Of a stretch of 64,000 bases of DNA, positions 36,897 to 45,944 are shown in pieces (position 1 is the first letter of the stretch; each line of letters begins with the position of its first letter). The DNA is taken from NCBI GenBank assembly GCA_000989955.1, contig LBTE01000001.1:142588-206587 (forward strand). The letters run 5' to 3'. Source of the stretch: a candidate division TM6 bacterium GW2011_GWF2_37_49 (GTDB lineage: Bacteria; Babelota; Babeliae; Babelales; RVW-14). A program made the translations under genes and the position numbers. The notes under the pieces are model-generated. The model was not told the DNA's origin. It was given only the letters and a program-made list of their open reading frames with translations, and made no database searches.

Positions 36897-37295
36897 TTGA
36901 ACAATCAGACGCAGAATATAATCTTGGGCGAAATTAACATAACATCGCTTTTAAAGGCCCACAAATTGCTTGAAAACGCGTTAAAACAAATTAATACTGA
37001 ATTAGAGCGAGATGGAGCAATTCAAAGATTTAAATTCACGTTTGAGCTCTCATGGAAAACATTAAAACGAATCCTGACATTCAAAGGCCTTGACGTTAAC
37101 AACCATCGTGATGTTTTTAGAGAATCAGCCAAACAAGGCCTAATCGAAAATGTAGAGGACTGGTTCGAATTTATAAAAAAACGCAATTTAACGATACACA
37201 CTTATAATGAAGAGTACGCGGTGGAGATATTTGAAAGCCTCACTCAGTTTAAAATTGAAGTACAAAAATTAATCGAAACAATAACAAAATTATGA
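36897..37295 (+). CDS. HI0074-type nucleotidyltransferase-substrate-binding (HEPN-like) protein
   Basis: I start at the TTG at 36897, after AAAGGA, as no ATG lies nearby. The 132 residues are helical and fit the HI0074 family: FKFTFELSWKTLKRIL, DVNNHRDVFRESAKQGLI and LTIHTYNEEYAVEIF, where the R(x4-6)H-type HEPN region is kept in part. The family normally pairs with a MNT-type nucleotidyltransferase as a toxin-antitoxin or tRNA-modifying module. No partner gene is adjacent; pheT lies upstream and brnQ downstream. Confidence 0.8.
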   Translation: MNNQTQNIILGEINITSLLKAHKLLENALKQINTELERDGAIQRFKFTFELSWKTLKRILTFKGLDVNNHRDVFRESAKQGLIENVEDWFEFIKKRNLTIHTYNEEYAVEIFESLTQFKIEVQKLIETITKL

Positions 37296-37330
37296 ACAAA
37301 GCCAGGGCAGCCAACCCCATAATATTCACG

Positions 37331-37471
37331 GGGATACATCAGACATCACGCCCTAAACCCACGCGAATATAAGCCATTTAAGCGATTTAACAAATTTTTA
37401 GATACGAGCTGCCAGGCTAGATCAGGAGCTGGCTACAAGATATTTTTACAAAAAATTGTACAAAGTGGCTT
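37331..37471 (+). repeat. Dispersed intergenic hairpin element, copy 8
   Basis: It starts GGGATACATCAGACATC, has AACAAATTTTTAGATACGAG, a hairpin GCCAG/CTGGC with loop GCTAGATCAGGAG, and ends AAAAAATTGTACAAAGTGGC. It occupies the gap between two convergent genes. Confidence 0.78.
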
Positions 37472-37544
37472 TATGCTTGAAATACTCGATTTAGAGAATG
37501 ATTTGCATACAGGCCAAAGCACGTCTGGCCCGTATGTTTCAAAA

Positions 37545-38732
37545 TCAAGAAAGTTTTTGAATTATATTTAAATATGGCATTCCGTACTGTATAGCCAACG
37601 TGATAGCCAATGCTGAAAAGAAAACCGGCTTTGTGTATTTAAAGCCCCAGAGTTTATACGCAATGTTGCACAAACAAAGAACAATCAATGCTGGATATAA
37701 AATTATTGCGACTGGAACAATTGCATTCATTATGCCTTCAAGCCCTAAGTTTGTCATTGCAAAAATAATAACTGTGGTGATCAAAAGCGAATATCTGTAG
37801 CCAAATTTATCACCAAAAATTTGAGTTGATAGGTAGTCAGCAAAAACCGTTGTCAATGCTACAGCTGTTGTTAAGCATGCTACTGCGACGGTGATATTTG
37901 CTAAAATGCCTGCGCTGTGACCTAGAATAAAGGTTGTCAATGCGCTGAGCAATTGAGCTCTTTCCACTCCGTAAACATGCGTGCCATACATTGCTGCCAG
38001 TAAGCAAAATCCAAGGTATACAACCCCTAACAGCCCACCACCAATTACACAAACCTTAAGTCCACTGATAATCAAATCTTTTTGTGAAGCTTGAGCAGAA
38101 CGCGCCTGAAGTTGCTTGAGCGCGGAATAAATTAATGACGAGAAAAATATCGTAGCTAACAAATCTAACGTGTAATATCCGTCGAGAAGACCTCGTAAAA
38201 AACTCTGCGAAGGAGTAATCGAAGTTGGCTCAAGCACACTTGCAGCTATCAGACCCAACACAACAACAGACAACAACAAGGTCAGTTTGACAGGTCCTAA
38301 AAATTTACCAACAAGCTCAATGACACGACTTTTGTTTAAAGTAAGCAACAAAACTAAAATCGAAGCAAAAATGCTATAAACAAACAGTGATAACGAAGGT
38401 ATATGCCATTGAATGGAAGCATGAGACAACACCAAGCATCGAGGAATAGCTCCGAATGGACCAATTAAAATCATACAAATAAACGCAATCAATGCTCCTG
38501 GAATGCGGCCAATCGTACCCAAAAATTCACGATAATTACCCTCAAAAAGCATGACAGCTATCAAACCAAGCAATGGCACAATAACTGCTGTCAATGTAAA
38601 GCCGGCAATCGCATAAAATACCATGTTACCAACCTCACGACCAAGCGAAAGAGGGAGAAATACGTTTCCTGCACCAAAAAGCATTGCAAATGTTGCAAGC
38701 CCCAAAGCAAATAATGTCGATCTTTTTTGCAT
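37545..38732 (-). CDS. brnQ: Branched-chain amino acid transporter BrnQ
   Basis: Sodium-coupled uptake of leucine, isoleucine and valine. The 395-residue protein has about 12 helices and the family stretches LATFAMLFGAGNVFLPLSLG, GPFGAIPRCLVLSHAS and the DLLATIFFSSLIYSALK region. Length is slightly short of the usual 430-440. It is a single gene between element copy 8 and the tmRNA. Confidence 0.9.
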   Translation of the reverse strand: MQKRSTLFALGLATFAMLFGAGNVFLPLSLGREVGNMVFYAIAGFTLTAVIVPLLGLIAVMLFEGNYREFLGTIGRIPGALIAFICMILIGPFGAIPRCLVLSHASIQWHIPSLSLFVYSIFASILVLLLTLNKSRVIELVGKFLGPVKLTLLLSVVVLGLIAASVLEPTSITPSQSFLRGLLDGYYTLDLLATIFFSSLIYSALKQLQARSAQASQKDLIISGLKVCVIGGGLLGVVYLGFCLLAAMYGTHVYGVERAQLLSALTTFILGHSAGILANITVAVACLTTAVALTTVFADYLSTQIFGDKFGYRYSLLITTVIIFAMTNLGLEGIMNAIVPVAIILYPALIVLCLCNIAYKLWGFKYTKPVFFSALAITLAIQYGMPYLNIIQKLS

Positions 38733-38941
38733 TGTAAACTACCTTTGATTATCCATCGTTATACTTATTCCTGTGCAACAAAGTCAGTTACACACATTGC
38801 CAAACCTCGCAATTATTTTATTGGGATAGTCCTATAATTCGAGAGAATTTGATGTAATTATTTTCACTTAAATTTTATGAAAAGTCAATTTTAACTACAC
38901 TTTGTGGCCACGTTAGGGCTATTTTGCAATCCTTATTTAAT

Positions 38942-38969
38942 TTGACATCTAGAAAATATAATTTATAGT
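38942..38969 (+). promoter_or_regulatory. Sigma70-type promoter of the tmRNA gene
   Basis: TTGACA at 38942-38947 and TATAGT at 38964-38969 are separated by 16 bases. The mature 5' end of tmRNA lies 25 bases downstream, so a short leader would be removed by RNase P. Confidence 0.65.
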
Positions 38970-38994
38970 TTTAATATTGGTCTTTGAAAAATCT

Positions 38995-39364
38995 GGGGGC
39001 GTAATTTGGCTTCGACACATTGCAGTGTGTTTTGAGAGCATGCCGAGTTTTGAATGGAACTCGTTAATCAACGTTCAAAAACATAAATGCAGAACCACTT
39101 AGTGGCTCTACAGCTGTTCCTGCTTAATTTAAGCATTAACTAACTGTCTTGTGAGCGGGCGTGTCTGTTAGCTTAGCTTACTCGTATAATCCAACAGAAC
39201 TTTTTGACAAGACTTTTTAGTTGTGTGGTCAAATCGTACACTGAACTAGCTTTCACTTGTTCTGGTCTCTTGCAGCACAGTGAAAGTATAAACAAGAGAT
39301 AAGCATGTAGCGCTTGAAATTCATCGTTCTGTGGACATGGGTTCGACTCCCATCGCCTCCACCA
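38995..39364 (+). ncRNA. ssrA: Transfer-messenger RNA (ssrA)
   Basis: Rescues stalled ribosomes by trans-translation. The 370-base gene begins GGGGGCGTAATTTGGCTTCG and ends with the T arm GGGTTCGACTCCC, then CGCCTCC-A-CCA; the CCA is encoded. The acceptor stem pairs GGGGGCG with CGCCTCC and contains the G3-U70 wobble that AlaRS requires. The reading frame 39089-39127 (GCA to TAA) gives the tag AEPLSGSTAVPA. The usual LAA-type end is replaced by VPA. Pseudoknot-like sequence follows the stop codon. smpB is not in the window. Confidence 0.93.
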
Positions 39365-39461
39365 GTTTTCGCACAAAATCATTCATACTGTTTGTGCGTG
39401 CAATATCTTTTCGGATTATCGTTAGTTCAAAGTTTTTTAATTTCCCGAACTCATGTTAAAT

Positions 39462-39610
39462 AGGGCTATACATTGATATGTACTTGTATTACACATGTAC
39501 ACATCAATGATTTCAATAATTTTACAAATTTTTAAACTCGGGCTGCCATCCCTGATCCAGTCATTGACAGCAAATAAGTTTTGCAAAAATTGCAAAAAGT
39601 CGTGGTGCAT
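39462..39610 (+). repeat. Dispersed intergenic hairpin element, copy 9
   Basis: It opens GGGCTATACATTGATATG, carries TTTACAAATTTTTAAACTCG and a degraded hairpin, and ends AAAATTGCAAAAAGTCG. It shares the 446-bp gap 39365-39810 with the palindromic repeat at 39722; I see no gene there. Confidence 0.68.
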
Positions 39611-39721
39611 TTGGGATGCTTGATTAAATCTTGCATTTTCAAGCAGCCGGTTTTGTGGTAGCCTTGACTATGTTTTGTACACAACAATGGATATATTCTA
39701 AGGCTATGTCTACGTTGTGCT

Positions 39722-39768
39722 GTGAACCCGCTCGTGGTGAGCTTGTCGAACCATTTTAACGGGTTCAC
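39722..39768. repeat. Widespread palindromic repeat (reverse copy)
   Basis: Arms GTGAACCCG and CGGGTTCAC flank the core 39728-39752, which is the exact reverse complement of 50533-50557. Related GGTTCGACAAGC-type repeats occur in many unrelated genomes. It lies 43 bases before the leuS ATG. Confidence 0.75.
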
Positions 39769-39810
39769 TGGGTTCGAAAGATGTCCGGTCCTGAAATTGC
39801 GAGGGGTTCC

Positions 39811-42255
39811 ATGAGTTACGATTTTAAGGCAATCGAAGAAAAATGGCGTAGTTATTGGAAAAAAAATCCGTATTTTAAAACAAAAAAAAATTATTCCGAT
39901 AAAAAATATTATTGCTTAGACATGTTTCCATATCCTTCCGGAGCTGGCTTGCACGTGGGACATTGGAAGGGTTACGTATTTTCAGATGTGTACGCTCGCA
40001 TGAAATGGTTGCAGGGGTACAACGTGTTGCATCCGATGGGTTGGGACGCTTTTGGTTTGCCTGCAGAAAACTATGCCATTAAACAGGGCATCCATCCCGC
40101 TGTTTGTACAAAGCAAAACATTGATAATTTCAAGGTTCAGCTTGATAAAATCGGCGCAATTTACGATTGGGACCGGGAAGTAAACACGACCGACCAAGAT
40201 TATTACCGCTGGACTCAGTGGATTTTTTTGCAGATGTTTAAATCTGGCCTAGCGTATGAAGAAAATATGCCGATTAACTGGTGCCCAAATTGTTTGACAG
40301 GACTTGCAAACGAAGAGGTGGTTAACGGAGCCTGCGATCGTTGCAGCACTCAAACGGTTCAAAAACCTGTCAGGCAGTGGGTTTTGAAGATTACAGCGTA
40401 TGCAGAAAAATTATTGTCAGGTCTTGATAAACTTGAGTGGCCAGAAAAAGTAAAGCTTATGCAGGCAAACTGGATCGGCAAAAGTGAGGGCCTAATGTTT
40501 ACGGCTCCGGTTAAAGACGTGAATTTTAAAATACAAACATTTTCTGCACATTTTGAGGCATTTTGCGCGGATACATTTGTTGTAATTGCTCCAGATCATG
40601 CCTTGTTGCCAAAGCTTATTGATGGTATTTCGAATAAAGATGAAATTTTGGCTGCATGTGCACGAATGATGATGGAACGTAAAAAATTAAACGGCGAAGA
40701 GCAAGAGCCAGAGGGTGTTTTTACTGGACGATATATTATTGATCCGGTGGGCAACGGCGAATTGCCGATTTGGATTGCAAATTTCGCTGTCGCAACTTAT
40801 GGTACTGGGATTGTAAAGTGTTCTGCCCACGATGAGCGTGATTTTAAATTTGCAAAAAAATATGGAATCAAGCTAAAAGTGGTTTTGTTGCCAGAAGATC
40901 CTGAGCTTGCTCAAAAAGTTAAAAATTTTGAAATATGTTACTCAGACATGATAAATGGAATTTTGGCTGAACCAACTCCGTTTGCAGGTAAAAAAAGTGG
41001 GGATGTGCGGCAGCAAGTCGTCGAGTATTGCGAAAAAAATGGGCTTGCAACTCGTAAAGTGGCCTACAAATTACGCGATTGGATTTTTTCACGTCAGCGT
41101 TACTGGGGTGAGCCAATACCTCTTGTGCATTGCGCAAAGTGTGGAGTTGTTGCAGTGCCAGAAGACCAATTGCCGGTTTTGCTTCCAGAGGTTGAAAAAT
41201 ATCAGCCAACCGGGACAGGTGAATCACCTCTTGCAGCCATCGATTTTTGGGTGAACACAAAATGTCCTAGCTGCAATGGGCCTGCAAAACGTGAAACAAA
41301 TACAATGCCACAGTGGGCCGGCTCCTGCTGGTACTTTTTACGTTATACAAGTCCAAAAGATGATAAATACGCATTCAACCCAGAGTCTATAAAATATTGG
41401 ATGCCGGTTGATCTTTATGTTGGTGGAATCGAGCACGCAGTGCTGCATTTATTGTACTCAAGATTTTATATAAAAGTTTTGCACGATCGTGGATTTCTTG
41501 ATTTTGATGAGCCTTTCAAAAAATTGTTTAACCAAGGCATGGTTTGCATGAAATCATCAATCACAGGCCGCGTTGAAAAGATGTCTAAATCGAAGGGTAA
41601 CGTTGTCACGCCGGACGAAATTATTGATGAGATGGGCACAGATACTCTGCGCATGTATGAACTTTTCATGGGGCCGCCAGAGCTTGATTGCGAGTGGCAA
41701 ACAGATTCGATCAAGGGCGTGCGTTCATTTTTAAATCGGATGTGGGCTTTTTTGACAAATCCAGAAAATATTGTGCCTGCCGGACAATCTGTAGACGAAA
41801 AGTCACAACGATCATTCCATCTGTTTTTAAAAAAATATCAAGAACGAATTAATGATTTTAAGGTTAATACTGCAGTTGCTGCAGTCATGGAATATCTCAA
41901 CGAATTGACCGATAATAAATATAAACTTGATCGCGACATGGCCGAGCGTTTTCTTGTTGCAATCTCGATTATGGCGCCACATTTTTCGAGTGAGTTGATT
42001 GAGCAATTACTCGGTAAACAGCTTGAAAAGTGCCAATGGCCGGAATACGATGTAAATCTTGCTGTTCAAAACGAATGCGAAATAGCCATTCAAATTAACG
42101 GTAAACTTCGCGGTTCAATCGTTGTTGCCAAGGGTTCAAAGCAAGAAGTTGTGGAACCGCTTGCCATGGGATTTATTGAAAAATGGCTTGAGGGCAAAGA
42201 GATAGTCAAAACGATTTACGTTGCCGATCGATTAATTAGCTTCGTTATAAAATAG
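39811..42255 (+). CDS. leuS: Leucyl-tRNA synthetase
   Basis: Charges tRNA-Leu. The ATG at 39811 follows GAGGGG, which suits it better than the in-frame ATG at 39781, whose leader would come from repeat DNA. The 814 residues contain GLHVGHWKG (HIGH, about 46-54), the CP1 editing domain with GTGIVKCSAHDERDFKFAKKY split around the conserved HDERD, the KMSKSKGN loop (about 590) and a C-terminal domain ending IVKTIYVADRLISFVIK. Zinc-binding cysteine motifs are present in both clusters (CPNCLTGLANEEV and CPSC). Confidence 0.96.
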   Translation: MSYDFKAIEEKWRSYWKKNPYFKTKKNYSDKKYYCLDMFPYPSGAGLHVGHWKGYVFSDVYARMKWLQGYNVLHPMGWDAFGLPAENYAIKQGIHPAVCTKQNIDNFKVQLDKIGAIYDWDREVNTTDQDYYRWTQWIFLQMFKSGLAYEENMPINWCPNCLTGLANEEVVNGACDRCSTQTVQKPVRQWVLKITAYAEKLLSGLDKLEWPEKVKLMQANWIGKSEGLMFTAPVKDVNFKIQTFSAHFEAFCADTFVVIAPDHALLPKLIDGISNKDEILAACARMMMERKKLNGEEQEPEGVFTGRYIIDPVGNGELPIWIANFAVATYGTGIVKCSAHDERDFKFAKKYGIKLKVVLLPEDPELAQKVKNFEICYSDMINGILAEPTPFAGKKSGDVRQQVVEYCEKNGLATRKVAYKLRDWIFSRQRYWGEPIPLVHCAKCGVVAVPEDQLPVLLPEVEKYQPTGTGESPLAAIDFWVNTKCPSCNGPAKRETNTMPQWAGSCWYFLRYTSPKDDKYAFNPESIKYWMPVDLYVGGIEHAVLHLLYSRFYIKVLHDRGFLDFDEPFKKLFNQGMVCMKSSITGRVEKMSKSKGNVVTPDEIIDEMGTDTLRMYELFMGPPELDCEWQTDSIKGVRSFLNRMWAFLTNPENIVPAGQSVDEKSQRSFHLFLKKYQERINDFKVNTAVAAVMEYLNELTDNKYKLDRDMAERFLVAISIMAPHFSSELIEQLLGKQLEKCQWPEYDVNLAVQNECEIAIQINGKLRGSIVVAKGSKQEVVEPLAMGFIEKWLEGKEIVKTIYVADRLISFVIK

Positions 42256-42285
42256 CGGAAAATTGAAAAGAAGAAGGAGATTGCT

Positions 42286-42942
42286 ATGAAAATATTTCTT
42301 GATACTGCCAACAGAGAACAGATCAAAAAATGGGTTGCAACAGGTCTTGTTGATGGGGTTACGACAAATCCAACGCTTTTGAGCAAAGAAGATCCTGATT
42401 CCAAGAAGGTTTTGCTCGATATCTGTAAAATGGTTGATGGTCCAGTAAGCATCGAAGTTGTAGAAAAAGCTCCAGATGCTGTTTTTGCTCAAGCTAAAGA
42501 GATTGCAAAATTGGCCAGTAACGTTGTTGTCAAAATTCCATGCGCGGTCGAATATTTTTCAGTTATAAAAAAGCTTGTGGAAGAAGATGTTAAAATCAAC
42601 GTAACACTCGTGTTTTCTGAGCTACAAGCGTTGATGGTTGCAAAACTTGGCGCAACATTCATCTCACCATTTATCGGCCGCCTTGACGATATCGGTGTCT
42701 CTGGAATTGGTGTGGTTGAAAATCTTGTTACAATCAAACAAAATTATGAATTTGATTCAGAAATTTTAGCTGCATCCATTCGCAGCGTTGCTCATCTACA
42801 AAGCGTTGCGCTTGCCGGGGCTGATATCGCCACAGTGCCTACAAATGTGCTTGAGGCTGCTTGCAAACACCCGCTAACAGAAATCGGCATCAAGTTATTT
42901 GATGCCGATTGGAATAAATTGAATAAAACAAGTTTGCTGTAA
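42286..42942 (+). CDS. Transaldolase / fructose-6-phosphate aldolase family protein
   Basis: The 218 residues start KIFLDTANREQIKKW, with DGVTTNPTLLSK, the Schiff-base Lys in NVVVKIP, and FISPFIGRLDDIG, as in TalC/FsaA short transaldolases. The active-site Lys is present. The enzyme moves a dihydroxyacetone unit in the pentose phosphate pathway or cleaves fructose 6-phosphate. It follows leuS by 30 bases with AAGAAGGAG before the ATG, so the two are probably co-transcribed. Transaldolase versus aldolase cannot be decided here. Confidence 0.88.
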   Translation: MKIFLDTANREQIKKWVATGLVDGVTTNPTLLSKEDPDSKKVLLDICKMVDGPVSIEVVEKAPDAVFAQAKEIAKLASNVVVKIPCAVEYFSVIKKLVEEDVKINVTLVFSELQALMVAKLGATFISPFIGRLDDIGVSGIGVVENLVTIKQNYEFDSEILAASIRSVAHLQSVALAGADIATVPTNVLEAACKHPLTEIGIKLFDADWNKLNKTSLL

Positions 42943-42946
42943 AAAA

Positions 42947-44386
42947 TTATTGAGCATAAATAGCGTGAATGTGCCGTTCCCACTCGAGTCTGGTTGAATC
43001 TTGTTTGTAAAATTCTTGCATGTCACGGCACAAATCGCCATCATAACGATAACCCATCAACGCACCAACCAAAGTTGCAATACCGCTCGAATTTCCTCCA
43101 ATCACATACAATGCTTCAAAGATTGCTTCATAAACGGGCCCAACCTGATTTGTTGGCTTATCTGCATACCTCATAAAAATATACAACGCCGCTGCAAGCG
43201 CTTCGTCGGCACGCCGTCCAACCAAGCGTCCGCTTCTAGATCGATTAAACTCATTTGTGGCGTCATCGTCGCCCAAAACATCTTGTGGCGTCCACCCATC
43301 AGAACCTGAATGTTCCCCGGAACCTTTTGCATATAACAGCATCTGGGACGTCAGCATATTATTCCTTGTAATATATGCTCTAAGATCATTTACTGATAGC
43401 GTACTCCAATTATCAATATATTGAAAGCCGCTACCAACCTGTAGTTCATCAAATACTCTTGCCGCACCAATCATTGCGTTAGCTACTTGATCTTTAGTTG
43501 CTTTCGGATTATTACACAAATAGACAAACCCAGCAGTCATAGCCGCACATGCCGCGACGGCTGTAACATCGTTGTTCGTAATTTGTGAATAATTAACGAT
43601 CGCATCAATTGCAATTTGGGGAATATTTGAATAAAAGAAGCCTATCGGCCAAGCACTCACAACAGATTCGCAATCGGTTGGTTTTATTTTTGAAGCATCT
43701 AAATTTAATAAATGATGATTGAATCTTTGTCCAATCTCACCAACTTTTTTGTCTGGTAGAATATTTCTATCAGCAAGAACTTCAAAAACAATGTGTGTCA
43801 TTGTGGTATATTGGCTGTATTTGTAAACAGGTTGATCAATTTCAATGTTTGGCATAAACCACGTAATTTTTGCAGGATTAATATCTTTAAATGTTTGTAA
43901 TGCGCCTAACGCATCACCTACTGCCGCAGCCCAAAGAGCGTTAGCCATTCTATTGCACTGATCATCTGTTTTGAGTGACGCAGCTTTAAGAGCTTCATGA
44001 TTCCAGATTGCGGGGGAGTCGTGAAATGACTCATCTTCTGATCTCAAGCCATCGACACGTTCTGAGCTCAAGCGATCGACACGGCTTGAAACACTGCCAT
44101 GGCCTAAAAATCTGCTTCCAATTAAAAAAGCACCCGCGCCTGCGACTGCGACTCCACCAATTAAAAGAGCTGACTTCAAAACAGAACTTGATGCCGTATC
44201 CTTTTTATTTTTTTGTAGACGCTTACTGGATGTTGCTGGATTTTTTTGCTCATCTTCACGATGTTCAGTTGTTGTAGCTTGTTCAGTTGCCGCCGCTTGT
44301 TCGGCTGTTGTAGCTTGCATAGCGCAAATTTGCCCAATTTGCGTAGATAACGAAAGTGTAATTAAAAATAAAAAACGTTTAAACAT
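42947..44386 (-). CDS. Secreted ADP-ribosylglycohydrolase-like protein with degraded metal sites
   Basis: The start at 44386 gives a signal peptide at once (MFKRFLFLITLSLSTQIG); an ATG 12 bases upstream is also in frame. The 479 residues have an Ala/Thr/Gln-rich linker, a second hydrophobic stretch (about 73-90) and then an ARH fold: CNRMANALWAAAVGDALGAL, WPIGFFYSN, ALYIFMRYADK and GIATLVGALMGYRYDG. The metal-binding YSDDT position reads YTTMT and the late DTDT position reads NSSG, so ADP-ribose cleavage is doubtful. It shares sequence with the double-domain gene at 46-48.8 kb. Confidence 0.8.
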   Translation of the reverse strand: MFKRFLFLITLSLSTQIGQICAMQATTAEQAAATEQATTTEHREDEQKNPATSSKRLQKNKKDTASSSVLKSALLIGGVAVAGAGAFLIGSRFLGHGSVSSRVDRLSSERVDGLRSEDESFHDSPAIWNHEALKAASLKTDDQCNRMANALWAAAVGDALGALQTFKDINPAKITWFMPNIEIDQPVYKYSQYTTMTHIVFEVLADRNILPDKKVGEIGQRFNHHLLNLDASKIKPTDCESVVSAWPIGFFYSNIPQIAIDAIVNYSQITNNDVTAVAACAAMTAGFVYLCNNPKATKDQVANAMIGAARVFDELQVGSGFQYIDNWSTLSVNDLRAYITRNNMLTSQMLLYAKGSGEHSGSDGWTPQDVLGDDDATNEFNRSRSGRLVGRRADEALAAALYIFMRYADKPTNQVGPVYEAIFEALYVIGGNSSGIATLVGALMGYRYDGDLCRDMQEFYKQDSTRLEWERHIHAIYAQ

Positions 44387-44490
44387 AATAAATTCCATCT
44401 TTTTAAGTTAACCTGACAACACGTTAAGTAATGATATCTAAAAATATAAAAAATGAAAGCGGGTGAGTAATTCAAATTGCAAACATTTTT

Positions 44491-44656
44491 GACATATGCG
44501 TCAAGACACTGATTTATACGGCCATACATCAACCATATTCATCCAAACATACGATCAAATAACGTCTGCCAAACAATTGACAAGTTTTTAGATGCGAGCT
44601 GCCAGCACTGACTGGTTGCTGGCTGGCGAATAAAATTTTTGAAAATTGCGAAAAGT
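44491..44656 (+). repeat. Dispersed intergenic hairpin element, copy 10
   Basis: One of the two longest copies. ATGCGTCAAGACACTGATTT and GGCCATACATCAACC open it; AACAATTGACAAGTTTTTAG and ATGCGAGCTGCCAGCA with TGCTGGC form the core, ending TTTTGAAAATTGCGAAAAGT. It fills most of the 347-bp gap 44387-44733, flanked by minus-strand genes on both sides. Confidence 0.85.
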
Positions 44657-44733
44657 AAAATTAGCTCTGATATGCACAAGTTTATTGTGAAATAAAGGCA
44701 TCATTGGTTCAAGCCTCACATTTAATTTAATAA

Positions 44734-45570
44734 TCATAACCCAAGAAATTTTGTTGATTCAGTGCTTATAAAAAATTCACTTAGTGAAGCGCATGGATTT
44801 GCATATAATTGACTTGCTTGGCATAATATGTCAATAATTCTTTCAGCAGGCATGCCCTTGTTAATTAAATACAATAATCTATCAATAAACCCACACATTC
44901 GTTGAAGTCTAGAGATTATGTCTTGAAATAATAAAAGCCATGGTTCTTGAGTGTGGCGAAATTGATTATCCCAATAATCACAATGAACATTACCACGTAA
45001 CAGCGTCCAACAAGGTTTAATCATTACTTCCAATTTGTAATGTGGGTGTTCTGGCGCTATGTTATAAGCTTGCGTAATTCGCATTACCATATCAATAGAG
45101 TTTGTGCTAGTATTCATATATAAATATATTATCATTTCACTGAACAGGTGCAATCCTTTTTGTAATGCAATAATCTCACTGACATGATGATTTATAAAAT
45201 CAATTGGCGCTTTGTCTAGTCCGGAAAGATTTTTTCTAATGTTTATAAACGCGTTTGGACCGCATTCTTTACACATTGCCCACACTAAGATCGTCAAAGC
45301 ATTGCGCATTGCTGGTCTAGATATACTAATTGCGTATGAGTCAAAACCCATGTAGCTTTCTGGGCCGGTTAATAAAGGGCTATGATCTACGCTAAATATA
45401 CTTATAAATTGTTGCTCCAAATTAAACGTCCTTTTTTCAGTCTTTGCAGATTTATTGAAAAGTTCAGCTATAATATTCGTAAAAAAACATGGGCTACAGG
45501 CAAAAACACTGTCAACAACGACAAAATTAATAATTATTACAATAAAAAATAATTTATTTTGATAATTCAT
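44734..45570 (-). CDS. Secreted protein of unknown function
   Basis: Starting at the ATG at 45570 gives 278 residues with a signal peptide (NYQNKLFFIVIIINFVVV) and CSPC at the cleavage region; the ATG at 45627 would add 19 residues before it. The mature part is helical with several Cys and Trp residues, such as WAMCKECGPNAF and HCDYWDNQF. I recognise no family. It lies between two ADP-ribosylglycohydrolase-like genes in the secreted-protein block. Confidence 0.65.
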   Translation of the reverse strand: MNYQNKLFFIVIIINFVVVDSVFACSPCFFTNIIAELFNKSAKTEKRTFNLEQQFISIFSVDHSPLLTGPESYMGFDSYAISISRPAMRNALTILVWAMCKECGPNAFINIRKNLSGLDKAPIDFINHHVSEIIALQKGLHLFSEMIIYLYMNTSTNSIDMVMRITQAYNIAPEHPHYKLEVMIKPCWTLLRGNVHCDYWDNQFRHTQEPWLLLFQDIISRLQRMCGFIDRLLYLINKGMPAERIIDILCQASQLYANPCASLSEFFISTESTKFLGL

Positions 45571-45720
45571 AGATTTAACGCCTGTTCGATAACTAAAAAA
45601 ATTTTTAAATATATCTAAAATATGCAATCGCTAGAAGATTGGATAAAAATTCAGCAAATACTTACTGCTGAAACTATAAAATTAATTTGTGAAGAGGTCT
45701 ATTGAAATCACAAACATTTT

Positions 45721-45895
45721 AAATACATGCGTTAAAACATTGATTTATACTGCTATACATCAGCCATACTCACGCAAACACACGACCAGGTAACGTCTGC
45801 CAAACAATTGACAAGTTTTTAGATGCGAGCTGCAAGCATTGACTGGATGCTGGCTGGTGAATAAAATTTTTCAAAATAGCGAAAAGTGGCATCGG
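45721..45895 (+). repeat. Dispersed intergenic hairpin element, copy 11
   Basis: This is very similar to copy 10 over about 170 bases (shared GTCTGCCAAACAATTGACAA and TTTTTAGATGCGAGCTGC). Its hairpin GCAAGCA/TGCTGGC has one mismatch. The end merges with the hairpin at 45881-45940. It lies in the 374-bp gap 45571-45944. Confidence 0.85.
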
Positions 45896-45940
45896 ATAAA
45901 ATAATATTTGTAAAAAATTACTTTTCCGATGCCACTTTTC
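45881..45940 (-). terminator. Long-stem terminator-like hairpin
   Basis: GAAAAGTGGCATCGG (45881-45895) and its exact reverse complement (45926-45940) form a 15-bp stem with a 30-base AT-rich loop, ending five bases before the stop of the double-domain gene. One arm is the 3' end of element copy 11, so an inverted piece of the element may have been recruited. The loop is too long for a classic terminator. Confidence 0.5.
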
Positions 45941-45944
45941 AAAA

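Noticed and set aside
39365..39810. Possible tRNA genes downstream of the tmRNA
   Set aside because: No cloverleaf or GGTTCRANYCC-type T arm other than the tmRNA's own could be found in this gap or in the other gaps that I read.
42216..42492. Minus-strand frames opposite the leuS end and the transaldolase
   Set aside because: They are antisense to conserved genes and show no sign of independent coding.
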